DNA from: Nocardia alba NBRC 108234
Lineage (GTDB): Bacteria > Actinomycetota > Actinomycetes > Mycobacteriales > Mycobacteriaceae
Length of the DNA stretch: 64,000 bases
Direction of reading: 5' to 3'
NCBI RefSeq assembly: GCF_001612665.1
Contig: NZ_BDAX01000011.1
Coordinates: 1 to 64,000 of the forward strand
The notes under the pieces were generated by a model. It saw only the letters and a list, made by a program, of their open reading frames with translations. It was not told the origin of the DNA and did not search any database. Positions 9,230 through 17,809 of this stretch are shown piece after piece. Position numbers and translations under genes: made by a program. The stretch's first letter is position 1, and each line of letters opens with the position of its first letter.

Positions 9230-10846
9230 ATGGCAACCTCCATAGTCGCTCCATCAGTGCTGCTGGACCGGCGTTCGCAGCGGTTTCTCGCGCTCGCCGT
9301 CATCTGTCTGGCCGAATTGCTCGTGGTGCTCGACAACACCATCGTCAATGTCGCTCTTCCCTCGATCGGCGTCCAACTACGGACCGGCGTCTCCGGCCTG
9401 CAGTGGGTCGTCGACGCCTACACCCTGACCTTCGCCGGCCTGTTGCTGGCGGCGGGCAATCTCGGCGACCGCTACGGCCGCCGCCGGATCATGACCATCG
9501 GCCTCATCGGCATCGCGGTGATGTCGATCGGCGGCGCGCTCGCCGAGTCGATGACCCAGGTCATCGTCGCCAGAGCCGCGATGGGAGTCTTCGCCGCCGC
9601 GGTCTTCCCCGCCACCCTCGCCCTGATCATCAATATCTTCACCGACCGGCGTGAACGCGCGCTGGCCATCGCCGCGTGGACCGCGATGGCCGGGTTCGCG
9701 ATCGCCATCGGCCCGATCTCTGGTGGCTGGCTACTCGAACACTTCAGTTGGCATTCGGTGTTCTGGATCAACGTGCCGGTGGCGGTGGTCGCGCTGATCG
9801 CGACGCTGCTCTGGGTGCCCGAATCGCGCGCCGATACGATCGGCCGTCTCGACCTCATCGGCATCGCGCTCTCGATCGCGGGAATCACATTGCTGGTGTG
9901 GTCGATCATCGAAGCGCCGCACAATGGCTGGCTCTCGCTCACCACACTGTGCACCGCGGCGCTCGGCGCCGTCCTGCTCGCCGCCTTCGTCGCCTGGGAA
10001 TTGCGCACTGCCGCACCGATTCTCGATATGCGACTGTTCGGCAACCGCCGATTCTCGTTGCCCGCGCTGGCAATCGCCATCGGCTACTTCTCGATGTTCG
10101 GTTTCCTTTTCCTGATCACCCAGTACTTCCAGGGCGTGCGCGAATACACCCCGCTCGAATTCGGTATCGCCTCATTGCCGTTCGCCTTCTCGGTCGCGAT
10201 CGGCGCGCCGGTCGCGACATTGCTGGCGCAACGGGTCGGCACCACCGCGGTGCTGGTGATCGGCCTGCTGCTCATCGGCGCGGGCCTCTACCTGGGCGGA
10301 CAGGTCACCGTCGACAGCACCTACCTGATCGGCGTGCTGCCCTCGATGGTGCTGATGGCGCTGGGTCTGGGCATCGTGCAGGGACCGGCCACCGAATCCA
10401 TCATGTCCTCGCTGCCGCTGAACGAGGCAGGCGCGGGCTCGGCCGTCAACGACACGACCCGCGAGATCGGCGGCACACTCGGCGTGGCGGTGCTCGGCTC
10501 GATCGTGGCCTCGTACTACACCAGCCGGATCGGCCCGCGCATCGACGCGATCCCGCTCACCATCATGAACGACAACGAGAAGAGCCTGGTCAAAGCCAGT
10601 CCACTGAGCGTGCTGGAACTGCGCAAACGCGAGCTGGCACCGTTCTTCGAGACCCAGCGCGAGAATCTGATCGTCGCCATGAAGGCCGCGACGCTGCAAG
10701 GCGCTCATGCCGCGTCCCTGGTCGCCACCGTCGCGGTGCTGGTCTGCGCGGTGATCGTCGCGACCCTGCTGCCGTGGCGACCGCACGACGGTGAGTCGGT
10801 ATTGCTCGGCTGGCGCGACACTGACGACACCGAACCGAAGAACTGA
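9230..10846 (+). CDS. MFS transporter, DHA2 (EmrB/QacA-like) family, 14 membrane segments
   Basis: Proton-coupled drug or metabolite exporter of the inner membrane. The 538 residues show the first-helix motif LAELLVVLDNTIVNVALPSI typical of DHA2 exporters, motif A GNLGDRYGRRR between helices 2 and 3, and motif-C-like GPISGGWLLEHFSWHSVFWINVP. About 14 hydrophobic segments are spread over the protein. The C-terminal part after residue 430 (Glu/Arg-rich, then a last helix and TLLPWRPHD) is also typical. It lies on the opposite strand inside the ribosomal-protein block, between rplJ and rplA, and shares a bidirectional terminator with rplA. Substrate is unknown. Confidence 0.9.
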   Translation: MATSIVAPSVLLDRRSQRFLALAVICLAELLVVLDNTIVNVALPSIGVQLRTGVSGLQWVVDAYTLTFAGLLLAAGNLGDRYGRRRIMTIGLIGIAVMSIGGALAESMTQVIVARAAMGVFAAAVFPATLALIINIFTDRRERALAIAAWTAMAGFAIAIGPISGGWLLEHFSWHSVFWINVPVAVVALIATLLWVPESRADTIGRLDLIGIALSIAGITLLVWSIIEAPHNGWLSLTTLCTAALGAVLLAAFVAWELRTAAPILDMRLFGNRRFSLPALAIAIGYFSMFGFLFLITQYFQGVREYTPLEFGIASLPFAFSVAIGAPVATLLAQRVGTTAVLVIGLLLIGAGLYLGGQVTVDSTYLIGVLPSMVLMALGLGIVQGPATESIMSSLPLNEAGAGSAVNDTTREIGGTLGVAVLGSIVASYYTSRIGPRIDAIPLTIMNDNEKSLVKASPLSVLELRKRELAPFFETQRENLIVAMKAATLQGAHAASLVATVAVLVCAVIVATLLPWRPHDGESVLLGWRDTDDTEPKN

Positions 10847-10857
10847 CGCCGAAAACA

Positions 10858-10893
10858 ACGAGGGTGGGAACGCGATCGCGTTCCCACCCTCGT
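10858..10893. terminator. Bidirectional terminator between MFS gene and rplA
   Basis: A perfect palindrome spans the convergent spacer: ACGAGGGTGGGAACGCGA mirrors TCGCGTTCCCACCCTCGT. It can end transcription from both sides. This is one of the strongest hairpins in the window. Confidence 0.85.
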
Positions 10894-10925
10894 GTTGCTC
10901 TGGGGAGCTAACTGTCAGCCGAAGC

Positions 10926-11639
10926 TCACGCGTCCTCGTCGAGGAGGTTGCGGGTGCGGTTCGGGTCCACCGGGATGCCCGGTCCGGTGTTCGTCGAAAC
11001 CGTGATCTTCTTGACGTAGCGGCCCTTGGCGGTCGACGGCTTCACACGCAGGATCTCGTCCAGCGCGGCGCCGTAGTTCTCCACCAGCTTGGCGTCGTCG
11101 AAGGACGCCTTGCCGATAACGAAGTGCAGGTTGGCCTGCTTGTCGACGCGGAAGTTGATCTTGCCGCCCTTGATCTCGTTGACGGCCTTGGTCACATCGT
11201 TGGTGACGGTGCCCGTCTTCGGGTTCGGCATCAGACCACGCGGGCCCAGGACACGCGCGATGCGGCCGACCTTGGCCATCTGGTCCGGGGTGGCGATCGC
11301 GGCGTCGAACTCGAGCCAGCCGCCCTGGATCCGCTCGATCAGGTCCTCGGCGCCCACGGCGTCGGCGCCTGCGGCCTCGGCCTCGGAAGCCTTCTCGCCC
11401 ACAGCGAACACGATGACGCGGGCGGTCTTACCGGTGCCGTGCGGCAGGTTGACGGTGCCACGGACCATCTGGTCGGCCTTGCGGGGATCGACGCCGAGAC
11501 GGACGGCGACCTCGACGGTCGCGTCGGTCTTGGTGGTCGCGGTCTCCTTCGCCAGGCGCGTGGCGGCCAGCGGGGAGTACAGGTTGTCGCGATCGACCTT
11601 CTCAGCAGCGGCGAGGTACGCCTTGCTTCGTTTTGCCAT
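10926..11639 (-). CDS. rplA: 50S ribosomal protein L1
   Basis: L1 forms the mobile L1 stalk, helps release E-site tRNA, and in many bacteria represses its own operon. The 237 residues begin [18 protein letters not shown] and include the diagnostic [15 protein letters not shown] loop and the C-terminal strand [21 protein letters not shown]. It lies 79 bases after rplK in one transcription unit, and its 3' end faces the convergent MFS gene. Confidence 0.98.
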   Translation of the reverse strand: MAKRSKAYLAAAEKVDRDNLYSPLAATRLAKETATTKTDATVEVAVRLGVDPRKADQMVRGTVNLPHGTGKTARVIVFAVGEKASEAEAAGADAVGAEDLIERIQGGWLEFDAAIATPDQMAKVGRIARVLGPRGLMPNPKTGTVTNDVTKAVNEIKGGKINFRVDKQANLHFVIGKASFDDAKLVENYGAALDEILRVKPSTAKGRYVKKITVSTNTGPGIPVDPNRTRNLLDEDA

Positions 11640-11718
11640 GATTTTCTGTCCTTAATGTTCTGGTTTCAGATGTGGTTTATTCGGGCCTGGCCGGCCCTCC
11701 CACATGTGAGCGAAACGC

Positions 11719-12153
11719 TCAGCCTTCGACGGTGATACCCATCGAACGCGCGGTACCGGCGATGATCTTCGCGGCCTGATCGAGATCAGTGGCGTTGAGA
11801 TCCTCGGCCTTGGTCTTGGCGATCTCCCGGACCTGGTCCATGGTGACCTTCGCGACCTTGGTCTTGTGCGGCTCAGCGGAGCCCTTCTGCACACCGGCGG
11901 CCTTGAGCAGCAGACGAGCGGCAGGCGGGGTCTTCAGCTTGAAGTCGAACGTCCGGTCCTCGTACACCGAGATCTCGACCGGAATGACGTTGCCACGCTG
12001 CGACTCGGTCGCGGCGTTGTACGCCTTGCAGAACTCCATGATGTTGACGCCGTGCTGACCGAGCGCGGGGCCGACCGGCGGTGCCGGGTTGGCCGCGCCG
12101 GCCTGGATCTGCAGCTTGATGATCCCGGCGAGCTTCTTCTTCTTGGGGGGCAT
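11719..12153 (-). CDS. rplK: 50S ribosomal protein L11
   Basis: L11 binds the GTPase-associated region of 23S rRNA and is needed for stringent-response sensing. It has 144 residues: [19 protein letters not shown], then the proline-rich hinge [20 protein letters not shown] that thiopeptide antibiotics contact, and the rRNA-binding domain ending [14 protein letters not shown] lies before the ATG. It is first of the rplK-rplA pair. A small hairpin (CTTACGG/CCGTAAG, 12184-12201) lies in its leader; the rest of the 215-base nusG-rplK spacer holds the nusG terminator and presumably the rplK promoter. Confidence 0.98.
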
Positions 12154-12321
12154 CTTTCTTCCTTGGCTTTCTGGGGTTCGGTTCCTTACGGTTGCCGTAA
12201 GCCTCGTATCCGCGCACGACTAGGCCCCGACAAGTACTGCGGGGAAGTCAGAACACGAACCAACACACTCTACTCGACCGGGCACACGACCCGGCAATCG
12301 GGTGGCGACCAGCACAAACAC

Positions 12322-12351
12322 CAACGGCACCGCTCGTGAGCGGTGCCGTTG
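12322..12351 (-). terminator. Terminator after nusG
   Basis: A perfect 14-base stem CAACGGCACCGCTC/GAGCGGTGCCGTTG with a 2-base loop begins 18 bases past the nusG stop. It separates secE-nusG from rplK-rplA. Confidence 0.8.
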
Positions 12352-12368
12352 ACGGGAGTGTGGAAATC

Positions 12369-13277
<909 letters not shown>

Positions 13278-13299
13278 CTACCGGCGTGGGTGTCGGCGA

Positions 13300-13680
13300 T
13301 CAGCCGAACAGCCAGTCGACACCCTTGACGAACGCCACGTCGATCCCGGCGATGAACGCGACCATGAAGACCACGAACACCAGAACGACAGTCGTATAGG
13401 TGACCATCTGCTTCCGGTTGGGCCAGATCACCTTGCGCAGTTCCGCGATGACCTCTCGCAGGAACTTGAGCAGCCGCTTGAACGGGTTGCTCGTCTTTGC
13501 CTTGCCGGCGGTCTTGTCTGCCTTACGCGACGCCGACGGCCGATCGAGCGTGGCCACCGAGCCATTGTCCGCCGGAGCATCCGACGTGCGCACACGACGA
13601 GCAGACCGCTTGCCACTCGGTCGAGTGGCAGCGGCGGTGTCCTCGCCGTCTTCGCCGCGAGTATCCCGCTCGTCGCTCAC
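13300..13680 (-). CDS. secE: Preprotein translocase subunit SecE
   Basis: SecE clamps the SecY channel of the general secretion pathway. The 126 residues consist of a long charged, Ser/Ala/Arg-rich N-terminal part (1-65), the conserved amphipathic region FKRLLKFLREVIAELRKVIWPNR, and a single membrane helix (VTYTTVVLVFVVFMVAFIAG). The start is GTG at 13680. It precedes nusG by 85 bases. tRNA-Trp lies immediately upstream, as in M. tuberculosis. Confidence 0.95.
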   Translation of the reverse strand: MSDERDTRGEDGEDTAAATRPSGKRSARRVRTSDAPADNGSVATLDRPSASRKADKTAGKAKTSNPFKRLLKFLREVIAELRKVIWPNRKQMVTYTTVVLVFVVFMVAFIAGIDVAFVKGVDWLFG

Positions 13681-13711
13681 GTCGATCCTCTCTCGTCGCT
13701 GGCATTCAGGG

Positions 13712-13784
<73 letters not shown>

Positions 13785-13978
13785 TCGGTTGGACCAGCCT
13801 GAGCTGTAGTGCCCAACCACATTCGATATTCGGTTGTCCCCAGTGTCACACAACACGCGCGCCGCTTCCATGAGGAGATGACCCCTCGGGAAGATCAGCG
13901 CGCAGCATCTCGTGACCCCAGAGACCCGACTATACGTCACCGCGCTGGGTTATCGCCAATCCGGGACACCCGACCAGG

Positions 13979-15058
13979 TCAGGACAGCTGAACGGTTGCC
14001 GTGGCGCGGCCGAAGATCTTTTTGCCCGCCGACTTCGCCGTGATGGCGACTACAGCGGTGCGGGTCTGCGGATCGACCGATTTCACCTTGCCGTTGTATT
14101 CGACCTCGGCGGGCTTGTCGGAGCCGACGTAGACCGGACTGCTGAAGCGGACGTTGTATTCCTTCACCGCGCTGGGATCTCCCAGCCACGAGGTGACGAA
14201 ACCGCCACCGAGACCCATCGTGAGCATGCCGTGCGCGACGACGTTGTCCAGGCCGACCAGCTGCACGACCTCGTCGCTCCAGTGGATCGGGTTCGCGTCG
14301 CCGGACACGCCCGCGTAGTTGACGAGGTCGCCCCGGGTGAGTCGAGCCACGCGGGTGGGCAACTCGTCGCCGACGGACACGCTGTCGAAGGACAGGGCGT
14401 GGGCGCTGACCGTCGGCTCCGGCTGCTTGGTGACCGGCTCAGGGGTGATCCCGAGGGAAAGCTCGGCCGGCGCGTGGTGGGCGGGCTCCTCGTCACCGAG
14501 CCCGTGCATCAGCACATTGCGAACAGCGTTCGACATCCGTGGATCGGTATCGCCGCCACTGCGGCCGATCAGGGTGGTGTAGGTCGTGAGCACCAGCTCG
14601 TCGTCCTGGGCGGTGACGATGTTCTTGGTCACGATCATGTCGCCACCGAATGCCTGCCGGAAAGAATGCAGATACACATCGCAGGTCAATCGGTCGCCGA
14701 CCCGAATCGGGCGGTGGAATTCCAGGATCTGATCGGTTTGCATGATCTGACTCAGGTCGTAACCGGTCACGATCTGTTCGAACAGCTTGCGCTGGGCCAG
14801 GATGCCGACCAGCGAGATAAAGGTGAGCGGGGCGAGCAGGCCCTCGTGGCCGTACTCGCGCGCGATGTCTTCCTCCCAGTGCACCGGGTGGTATTCCTGC
14901 ACCGCACGGGCGTATTCGCGCACCTTCTCGCGGCCGACCTCGTAGTAGTCGTCGACGCGGTAGTGGTGGCCGACCATCGACGCCGCGTGGGCGGCGGGAT
15001 CGAAGGATTCGGCGGCTACGGCAGGGACCGCTTCGTCAGTTCCGGTGTTCACTGTCAC
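13979..15058 (-). CDS. hadAB: Fused (3R)-hydroxyacyl-ACP dehydratase HadA/HadB of FAS-II
   Basis: Dehydrates (3R)-hydroxyacyl-ACP in the FAS-II cycle that builds mycolic acids. Two hotdog-fold halves that are separate proteins in M. tuberculosis are joined: a HadA-like half (residues about 30-175, from MVGHHYRVDDYYEVGREKV) and a HadB-like half (about 215-355). The HadB half holds the hydratase motif GVSGDANPIH with catalytic Asp and His. A Pro/Ala linker of about 40 residues lies between them. The start is set at GTG 15058 (AAGG 8 bases upstream); GTG 15076 is an alternative. The residue matching HadA Cys61 is Ser (Ser82, codon 14813-14815, in LTFISLVG). No hadC follows; tRNA-Trp comes next. 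Confidence 0.93.
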   Translation of the reverse strand: MTVNTGTDEAVPAVAAESFDPAAHAASMVGHHYRVDDYYEVGREKVREYARAVQEYHPVHWEEDIAREYGHEGLLAPLTFISLVGILAQRKLFEQIVTGYDLSQIMQTDQILEFHRPIRVGDRLTCDVYLHSFRQAFGGDMIVTKNIVTAQDDELVLTTYTTLIGRSGGDTDPRMSNAVRNVLMHGLGDEEPAHHAPAELSLGITPEPVTKQPEPTVSAHALSFDSVSVGDELPTRVARLTRGDLVNYAGVSGDANPIHWSDEVVQLVGLDNVVAHGMLTMGLGGGFVTSWLGDPSAVKEYNVRFSSPVYVGSDKPAEVEYNGKVKSVDPQTRTAVVAITAKSAGKKIFGRATATVQLS

Positions 15059-15110
15059 AACGTGGACCTTACTCACTCGTAAGACCTCACCAAAGTAGAC
15101 CGGCGCAAAA

Positions 15111-15132
15111 TGTAATACGCCCGGGGATTACA
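15111..15132. promoter_or_regulatory. Inverted repeat upstream of hadAB, possible operator
   Basis: TGTAAT-N10-ATTACA lies 53-74 bases upstream of the hadAB start, in the short space between hadAB and the rpmG terminator. The perfect 6-base arms stand out in GC-rich DNA and suggest a dimeric repressor or activator site. The regulator is not identified. Confidence 0.4.
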
Positions 15133-15173
15133 TCGGCCCCGAACTTCTCATGAACTTGCCCGGGAAAAGCACA

Positions 15174-15197
15174 AAGGCCGGACTCTCGTCCGGCCTT
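15174..15197 (-). terminator. Terminator after rpmG
   Basis: AAGGCCGGAC pairs perfectly with GTCCGGCCTT around TCTC, 20 bases past the rpmG stop. The minus-strand transcript then continues into TTGTGCTTTTC. It isolates rpmG from hadAB. Confidence 0.8.
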
Positions 15198-15216
15198 CGG
15201 CAGATGTTCTGGAAAA

Positions 15217-15387
15217 CTAGCGCGACTCGCGGTGCGCCCGGTGGGTTCCGCAGTTCGGGCAGAACTTCTTCAGCTCGAGGCGATCCGGGTTGTTACGCCG
15301 GTTCTTCTTGGTGATGTAGTTGCGGTGCTTGCACTCGTCGCAGGCCAAGGTGATCTTTGGCCGGACATCGGTGGACTTCGCGGCCAC
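15217..15387 (-). CDS. rpmG: 50S ribosomal protein L33, zinc-binding form
   Basis: Small protein near the ribosomal E site. It has 56 residues from GTG 15387 ([12 protein letters not shown]), with AGAAGG 7 bases upstream. It keeps both Cys pairs (CDECKHRNY and CPNCGTH), so it is the zinc-containing C+ paralogue rather than the zinc-independent one made under zinc starvation. It is flanked by tRNA-Met and hadAB, as is mycobacterial rpmG2. Confidence 0.95.
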   Translation of the reverse strand: MAAKSTDVRPKITLACDECKHRNYITKKNRRNNPDRLELKKFCPNCGTHRAHRESR

Positions 15388-15423
15388 GATTTGCCTTCTT
15401 TCCGGTCTGGGCTGAGTTGAAAT

Positions 15424-15499
15424 TGGTAGCGATGGCCGGACTTGAACCGGCGACACAACGATTATGAGTCGTTTGCTCTACCAACTGAGCTACACCGCC
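15424..15499 (-). tRNA. tRNA-Met, elongator (anticodon CAT)
   Basis: A 76-base cloverleaf with 5' GGCGGTG and 3' CATCGCT pairing through two G-U pairs, anticodon loop CTCATAA and T-loop GGTTCAAGTCC. Its 3' ACCA is encoded, unlike the other tRNAs here. A paired first acceptor base (G1-U72) and the lack of three G-C pairs below the anticodon loop argue for elongator rather than initiator. Confidence 0.96.
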
Positions 15500-15558
15500 A
15501 CGGCGGACTTCTATCCCGATGATGCCGCGGTAAGCCGCTCACCACCGGCAATCCGGCG

Positions 15559-15631
15559 AGCCCCCTAACGGAATCGAACCGTTGACCTTTTCCTTACCAT
15601 GGAAACGCTCTACCGACTGAGCTAAGGGGGC
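15559..15631 (-). tRNA. tRNA-Thr (anticodon GGT)
   Basis: A 73-base cloverleaf. Acceptor GCCCCCT pairs with AGGGGGC and the discriminator is U. The anticodon stem TTTCC/GGAAA encloses ATGGTAA, giving anticodon GGT. CCA is not encoded. It is probably cotranscribed with tRNA-Met and rpmG. Confidence 0.97.
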
Positions 15632-15835
15632 ATGACAACGTGGCACAGAGTCTGTATCGGCAAGCCGATCAGCATGACCCCGTGCTCCGGCGTCCTGAAC
15701 GAGATTACACACTCCTCGCCCACAGCACCAAATCGGCAGCTCAGGCCACCTTTACGCGCCTTCGAGCAGCGCGAAAGTTCGCCCTCGAGCACTTCGCGAC
15801 CGGAAGCCGGCCGGGGCACACCCCAGGAACCAAGG

Positions 15836-15868
15836 AACCCCCGCCGATCTTGACGATCGACGGGGGTT
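15836..15868 (-). terminator. Terminator after tRNA-Tyr
   Basis: A 14-base stem with one mismatch (AACCCCCG.../...CGGGGGTT) starts 6 bases downstream of the mature tRNA-Tyr end. It makes tRNA-Tyr a separate unit. The tRNA-Thr promoter must lie in 15632-15835. Confidence 0.7.
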
Positions 15869-15873
15869 CGATG

Positions 15874-15956
15874 TGGCAGATGTAGGATTCGAACCTACGT
15901 AGGCATAAGCCGACGGATTTACAGTCCGCTCCCATTGGCCGCTCGGGCAATCTGCC
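15874..15956 (-). tRNA. tRNA-Tyr (anticodon GTA)
   Basis: An 83-base class II tRNA. GGCAGAT pairs with ATCTGCC, the anticodon loop CTGTAAA contains GTA, a long variable arm follows (GTCGGCTTATGCCTAC region), and the T-arm is GGTTCGAATCC. CCA is not encoded. It has its own terminator. Confidence 0.96.
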
Positions 15957-16134
15957 GTGTGCGCCGTTTCCGGTGCGCTGAGCAGCTTACAACGTACTCA
16001 CCCGGACTATCAAAACGCCTGCACAGACCCCCTGCGGGCACCGGTCGGCGCCCGATGCGAGTACAACTGTCTCGGTGGTCGGCACAAAACCCGGCCCCGG
16101 AGTTCGCCGGACCTTCACAGGACAGGAGCGCAGT

Positions 16135-16626
16135 GTGGCTGATTCGTCATTCGACGTCGTGAGCAAGGTCGACCGTCAGGAGGTCGACAACGCTCTGCAT
16201 CAGGCGGAGAAGGAGCTGAACTCGCGCTACGACTTCAAGGGCACCGATGCGTCGATCGCGTGGTCGGGCGAGGAGGCCATCGTGCTGACCGCCAATGCCG
16301 AGGAGCGGGTGCAGGCGGCGCTCGACGTCTTCAAGGAGAAGCTGATCCGTCGCGACATCTCGCTGAAGGCGTTCGACGCAGGCGAGGCACAGCCGTCGGG
16401 CAAAGTGTTCAAGATCACCGGCACGCTGGTGCAGGGCATCGACACCGAGAAAGCGAAGAAGATCTCCAAGAAGATCCGCGACGAGGGTCCCAAGGGCGTG
16501 AAGGCGCAGATCCAGGGCGAGGAGCTGCGGGTGAGCAGCAAGAAGCGCGATGATCTGCAGGAAGTGATCTCACTGCTCAAGGGCGAGGACTTCGGTATCG
16601 CCCTGCAGTTCGTCAACTATAGATAG
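16135..16626 (+). CDS. YajQ-family nucleotide-binding protein
   Basis: Belongs to the DUF520/YajQ family; in some bacteria such proteins bind cyclic di-GMP and influence transcription. The 163-residue protein starts at GTG 16135 with AGGAG 6 bases upstream ([17 protein letters not shown]). Conserved segments are [10 protein letters not shown] in the first half and [12 protein letters not shown] at the very end. Two ferredoxin-like halves are expected, and the length fits the family. It is the first plus-strand gene beyond the tRNAs. M. tuberculosis Rv0566c is the likely counterpart. The precise role in actinobacteria is unknown. Confidence 0.93.
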   Translation: MADSSFDVVSKVDRQEVDNALHQAEKELNSRYDFKGTDASIAWSGEEAIVLTANAEERVQAALDVFKEKLIRRDISLKAFDAGEAQPSGKVFKITGTLVQGIDTEKAKKISKKIRDEGPKGVKAQIQGEELRVSSKKRDDLQEVISLLKGEDFGIALQFVNYR

Positions 16627-16671
16627 CGGCTGGTGCCGCGGGGCCCTGAAATTTGGCGGCTGGTGCCGCGG
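16626..16671. repeat. Two direct copies of a 16-base sequence after yajQ
   Basis: GCGGCTGGTGCCGCGG occurs at 16626-16641 and again at 16656-16671, separated by 14 bases. Each copy is itself a partial palindrome (GCGGC...GCCGC), so each can form a small hairpin. They directly follow the yajQ stop and precede the larger inverted repeat. Confidence 0.7.
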
Positions 16672-16688
16672 TTTCGCGGCCCCCTGAT

Positions 16689-16751
16689 GCCTCGCGGTCG
16701 AGGGCCGATACTGCGCCTGCGGCGTTCCGTCTCGGCCCTCGACCGCGAGGC
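16689..16751. repeat. Large inverted repeat, 20-base perfect arms
   Basis: Arms 16689-16708 and 16732-16751 are perfect reverse complements (GCCTCGCGGTCGAGGGCCGA), with a 23-base loop. It sits between the convergent yajQ and htpX genes. It could be a bidirectional terminator, but the arms are longer and the loop larger than in the other terminators here, which makes a REP- or MITE-like element possible. Confidence 0.75.
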
Positions 16752-16770
16752 GGGCCGCGAACCGTGGCGA

Positions 16771-17637
16771 TCAGTGCCGATGGGTGTCGCCGCGTGCTAG
16801 GTCTTCGAGGCGTTTGATCCGCTCGTCCATCGGGGGGTGGGTGGAGTACCAGCGGGCCACACGGTCGCCCGCGCGGAACGGGTTGGCGATCATCAGGTGC
16901 GATTCGCTGGTGATCTTGGGGTCCGGCGGGAGCGGCGCCGCCTGGACACCGCGTTCGATCTTGCGCAGCGCCGAGGCAAGGGCCAACGGGTCGCCGGTGA
17001 GTTCGGCGCCGGACTGATCGGCCTGGTACTCCCGCGATCGCGAGACCGCCATCTTGATCAAGCCCGCCGCGATCGGGCCGAGCAGGGAGACCAGCAGCAC
17101 GCCGATGATGTTCGGTCCGTTGCCGTCCCTGTTGCCGAACGAACTCGCGAAGAACGCCATATTCGCCAGACCGGTGATGACCGAGGCCATCGCGCCCGCT
17201 ACCGACGAGATCAGGATGTCACGGTTGTAGACGTGGGACAGCTCGTGGCCGAGCACCGCGCGCAGCTCACGTTCGTCGAGTAACTGCAGGATGCCGCTGG
17301 TACAGCAGACCGCGGCATGGCGCGGATTACGGCCGGTCGCGAACGCGTTGGGGGCGCTGGTCGGACTGATGTAGAGCCGCGGCATCGGCTGACGCGCCGT
17401 GGTCGCGAGCTCGCGCACGATCCGATAGATGACCGGCGCCTCCAGTTCGCTCACCGGTTGCGCGTGCATCGCCTTCAACGCCAGCTTGTCGCTGTTGAAA
17501 TAGGCGTAGGCGTTCATGCCGACGGCCAGCACGATCGAGATGATCAGGATCGTCGGGCTGCGGAACATCGCCCCGATGGCGACGATCAACGCCGACATCC
17601 CGACCATCAACCCGAACGTCTTGATGCCATTGGGCAT
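16771..17637 (-). CDS. htpX: HtpX-family membrane zinc metalloprotease
   Basis: M48 protease of the inner membrane that degrades damaged membrane proteins. It has 288 residues with two N-terminal membrane segments ([19 protein letters not shown] and [17 protein letters not shown]). The catalytic HEXXH is in [11 protein letters not shown] near residue 128, and the third zinc ligand Glu is in [10 protein letters not shown] near residue 205. Two more hydrophobic segments lie between them. The order next to the polyprenyl synthase is as in M. tuberculosis (Rv0563, Rv0562). The spacer 17638-17809 shows no gene. Confidence 0.95.
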   Translation of the reverse strand: MPNGIKTFGLMVGMSALIVAIGAMFRSPTILIISIVLAVGMNAYAYFNSDKLALKAMHAQPVSELEAPVIYRIVRELATTARQPMPRLYISPTSAPNAFATGRNPRHAAVCCTSGILQLLDERELRAVLGHELSHVYNRDILISSVAGAMASVITGLANMAFFASSFGNRDGNGPNIIGVLLVSLLGPIAAGLIKMAVSRSREYQADQSGAELTGDPLALASALRKIERGVQAAPLPPDPKITSESHLMIANPFRAGDRVARWYSTHPPMDERIKRLEDLARGDTHRH

Positions 17638-17809
17638 TTCCGCCTCCCCGCGCCTGTGCCGGTCGTCAGGCGCTGCGTTCGTCAGGCATCGGGCCTGCGG
17701 TGGACAACGGGAACGGTGCTGGGCATACCCGGCGAGTTACCCATGTGCGGTCGGAATCTGTTGTTTCGTCGCGACAGGACAACGTGCGCCGAGTGGTGTT
17801 GGTTCCTGG

